Shown: positions 63,906 to 64,000 of the stretch, one piece after another
Position numbering within the stretch: position 1 is the stretch's first letter
Layout: every line of letters starts with the position of its first letter
Origin: Gluconacetobacter entanii
GTDB lineage: Bacteria; Pseudomonadota; Alphaproteobacteria; Acetobacterales; Acetobacteraceae
Direction: 5' to 3'
DNA length: 64,000 nt
Assembly (NCBI RefSeq): GCF_003206495.1
Contig: NZ_NKUF01000013.1
Coordinates: 18,342-82,341 of the forward strand
Translations under genes and position numbers: made by a program
The notes under the pieces: generated by a model
The model's database searches: none
What the model saw: the letters and a program-made list of their open reading frames with translations, nothing else
Told to the model about the DNA's origin: nothing

Positions 63906-64000
63906 ATGAGCATTGATAAAGACCTCCTGGACCGCCTGATGGAAGGACGTTCACCCGGCGACCTGTTTGGCAAGAACGGCATACTCTCGGAATTGACGAA
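63906..64000 (+). mobile_element. Start of an IS256-family transposase gene (cut by window end)
   Basis: 32 residues visible: MSIDKDLLDRLMEGRSPGDL and then FGKNGILSELTK. This resembles the N-terminus of IS256-family (mutator-type) transposases. AGGAG lies eight bases upstream. The left end of the element should be near 63845-63865, 60-80 bp after the glpD stop, but its terminal repeat cannot be confirmed because the right end is outside the window. Confidence 0.7.

Noticed and set aside
1..64000. CRISPR array, prophage or integrated plasmid
   Set aside because: No spaced direct-repeat array, phage structural genes, integrase or replication genes were found. The only mobile-element trace is the IS256-type gene at the right edge.

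Overview
The window reads as chromosomal DNA of a GC-rich alphaproteobacterium. The gene set suggests an acetic acid bacterium (Acetobacteraceae, perhaps Komagataeibacter or Gluconacetobacter): a GlgE-type glucan pathway, a homodimeric NADP isocitrate dehydrogenase, PPDK with its regulator, glpF/glpD and an IS256-type element. This placement is inference; no rRNA or other taxonomic marker is present. No tRNA, rRNA or CRISPR array was seen.

Layout. 1-10730: alpha-glucan and trehalose metabolism. glgX (5' end outside the window) converges on an operon glgE > treS-maltokinase > glgB, in which each stop overlaps the next start by 4 bp. 10886-13990: a Fur-controlled iron-siderophore-type ABC importer. 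14183-16167: a purine-type permease and a TetR regulator. 16478-37507: a large amino-sugar and peptidoglycan salvage island. It holds two exported GH20 hexosaminidases, a NamZ-type exo-muramidase, a ROK repressor, a ROK kinase, a TonB receptor, an FHS-family permease, a conserved protein of unknown function, nagB, a BadF-type kinase, nagA, an AmiE-like lipoprotein hydrolase, murQ, a GntR/UTRA regulator and a sodium/solute symporter.

37687-44818: icd, bfd and bfr (iron storage, with a second Fur-like box), ppdK with its regulatory protein, and an NsrR-like Rrf2 regulator. 44978-46839: a DUF763 protein translationally coupled to DNA-3-methyladenine glycosylase I. 46782-56290: a FUSC exporter facing a MarR regulator, then a drug-efflux operon (HlyD adaptor, RbbA-type ABC fusion, ABC-2 permease, NodT outer-membrane factor). 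The RbbA gene carries an in-frame amber codon near its start. 56321-64000: a GntP permease, alr-dadA with a divergent Lrp regulator, glpF and glpD facing each other across GlpR-type operators, and the first codons of an IS256-family transposase cut off by the window end.

How the genes work together. The salvage island gives a plausible complete route: outer-membrane uptake, periplasmic trimming of muropeptides or chito-oligosaccharides (GH20, NamZ, amidase), inner-membrane import (FHS and SSS carriers), phosphorylation by two kinase families, MurNAc-6P etherase, GlcNAc-6P deacetylase and GlcN-6P deaminase. Nearby alr and dadA could use released D- and L-alanine. A dispersed palindromic repeat occurs three times, each time between convergent genes.
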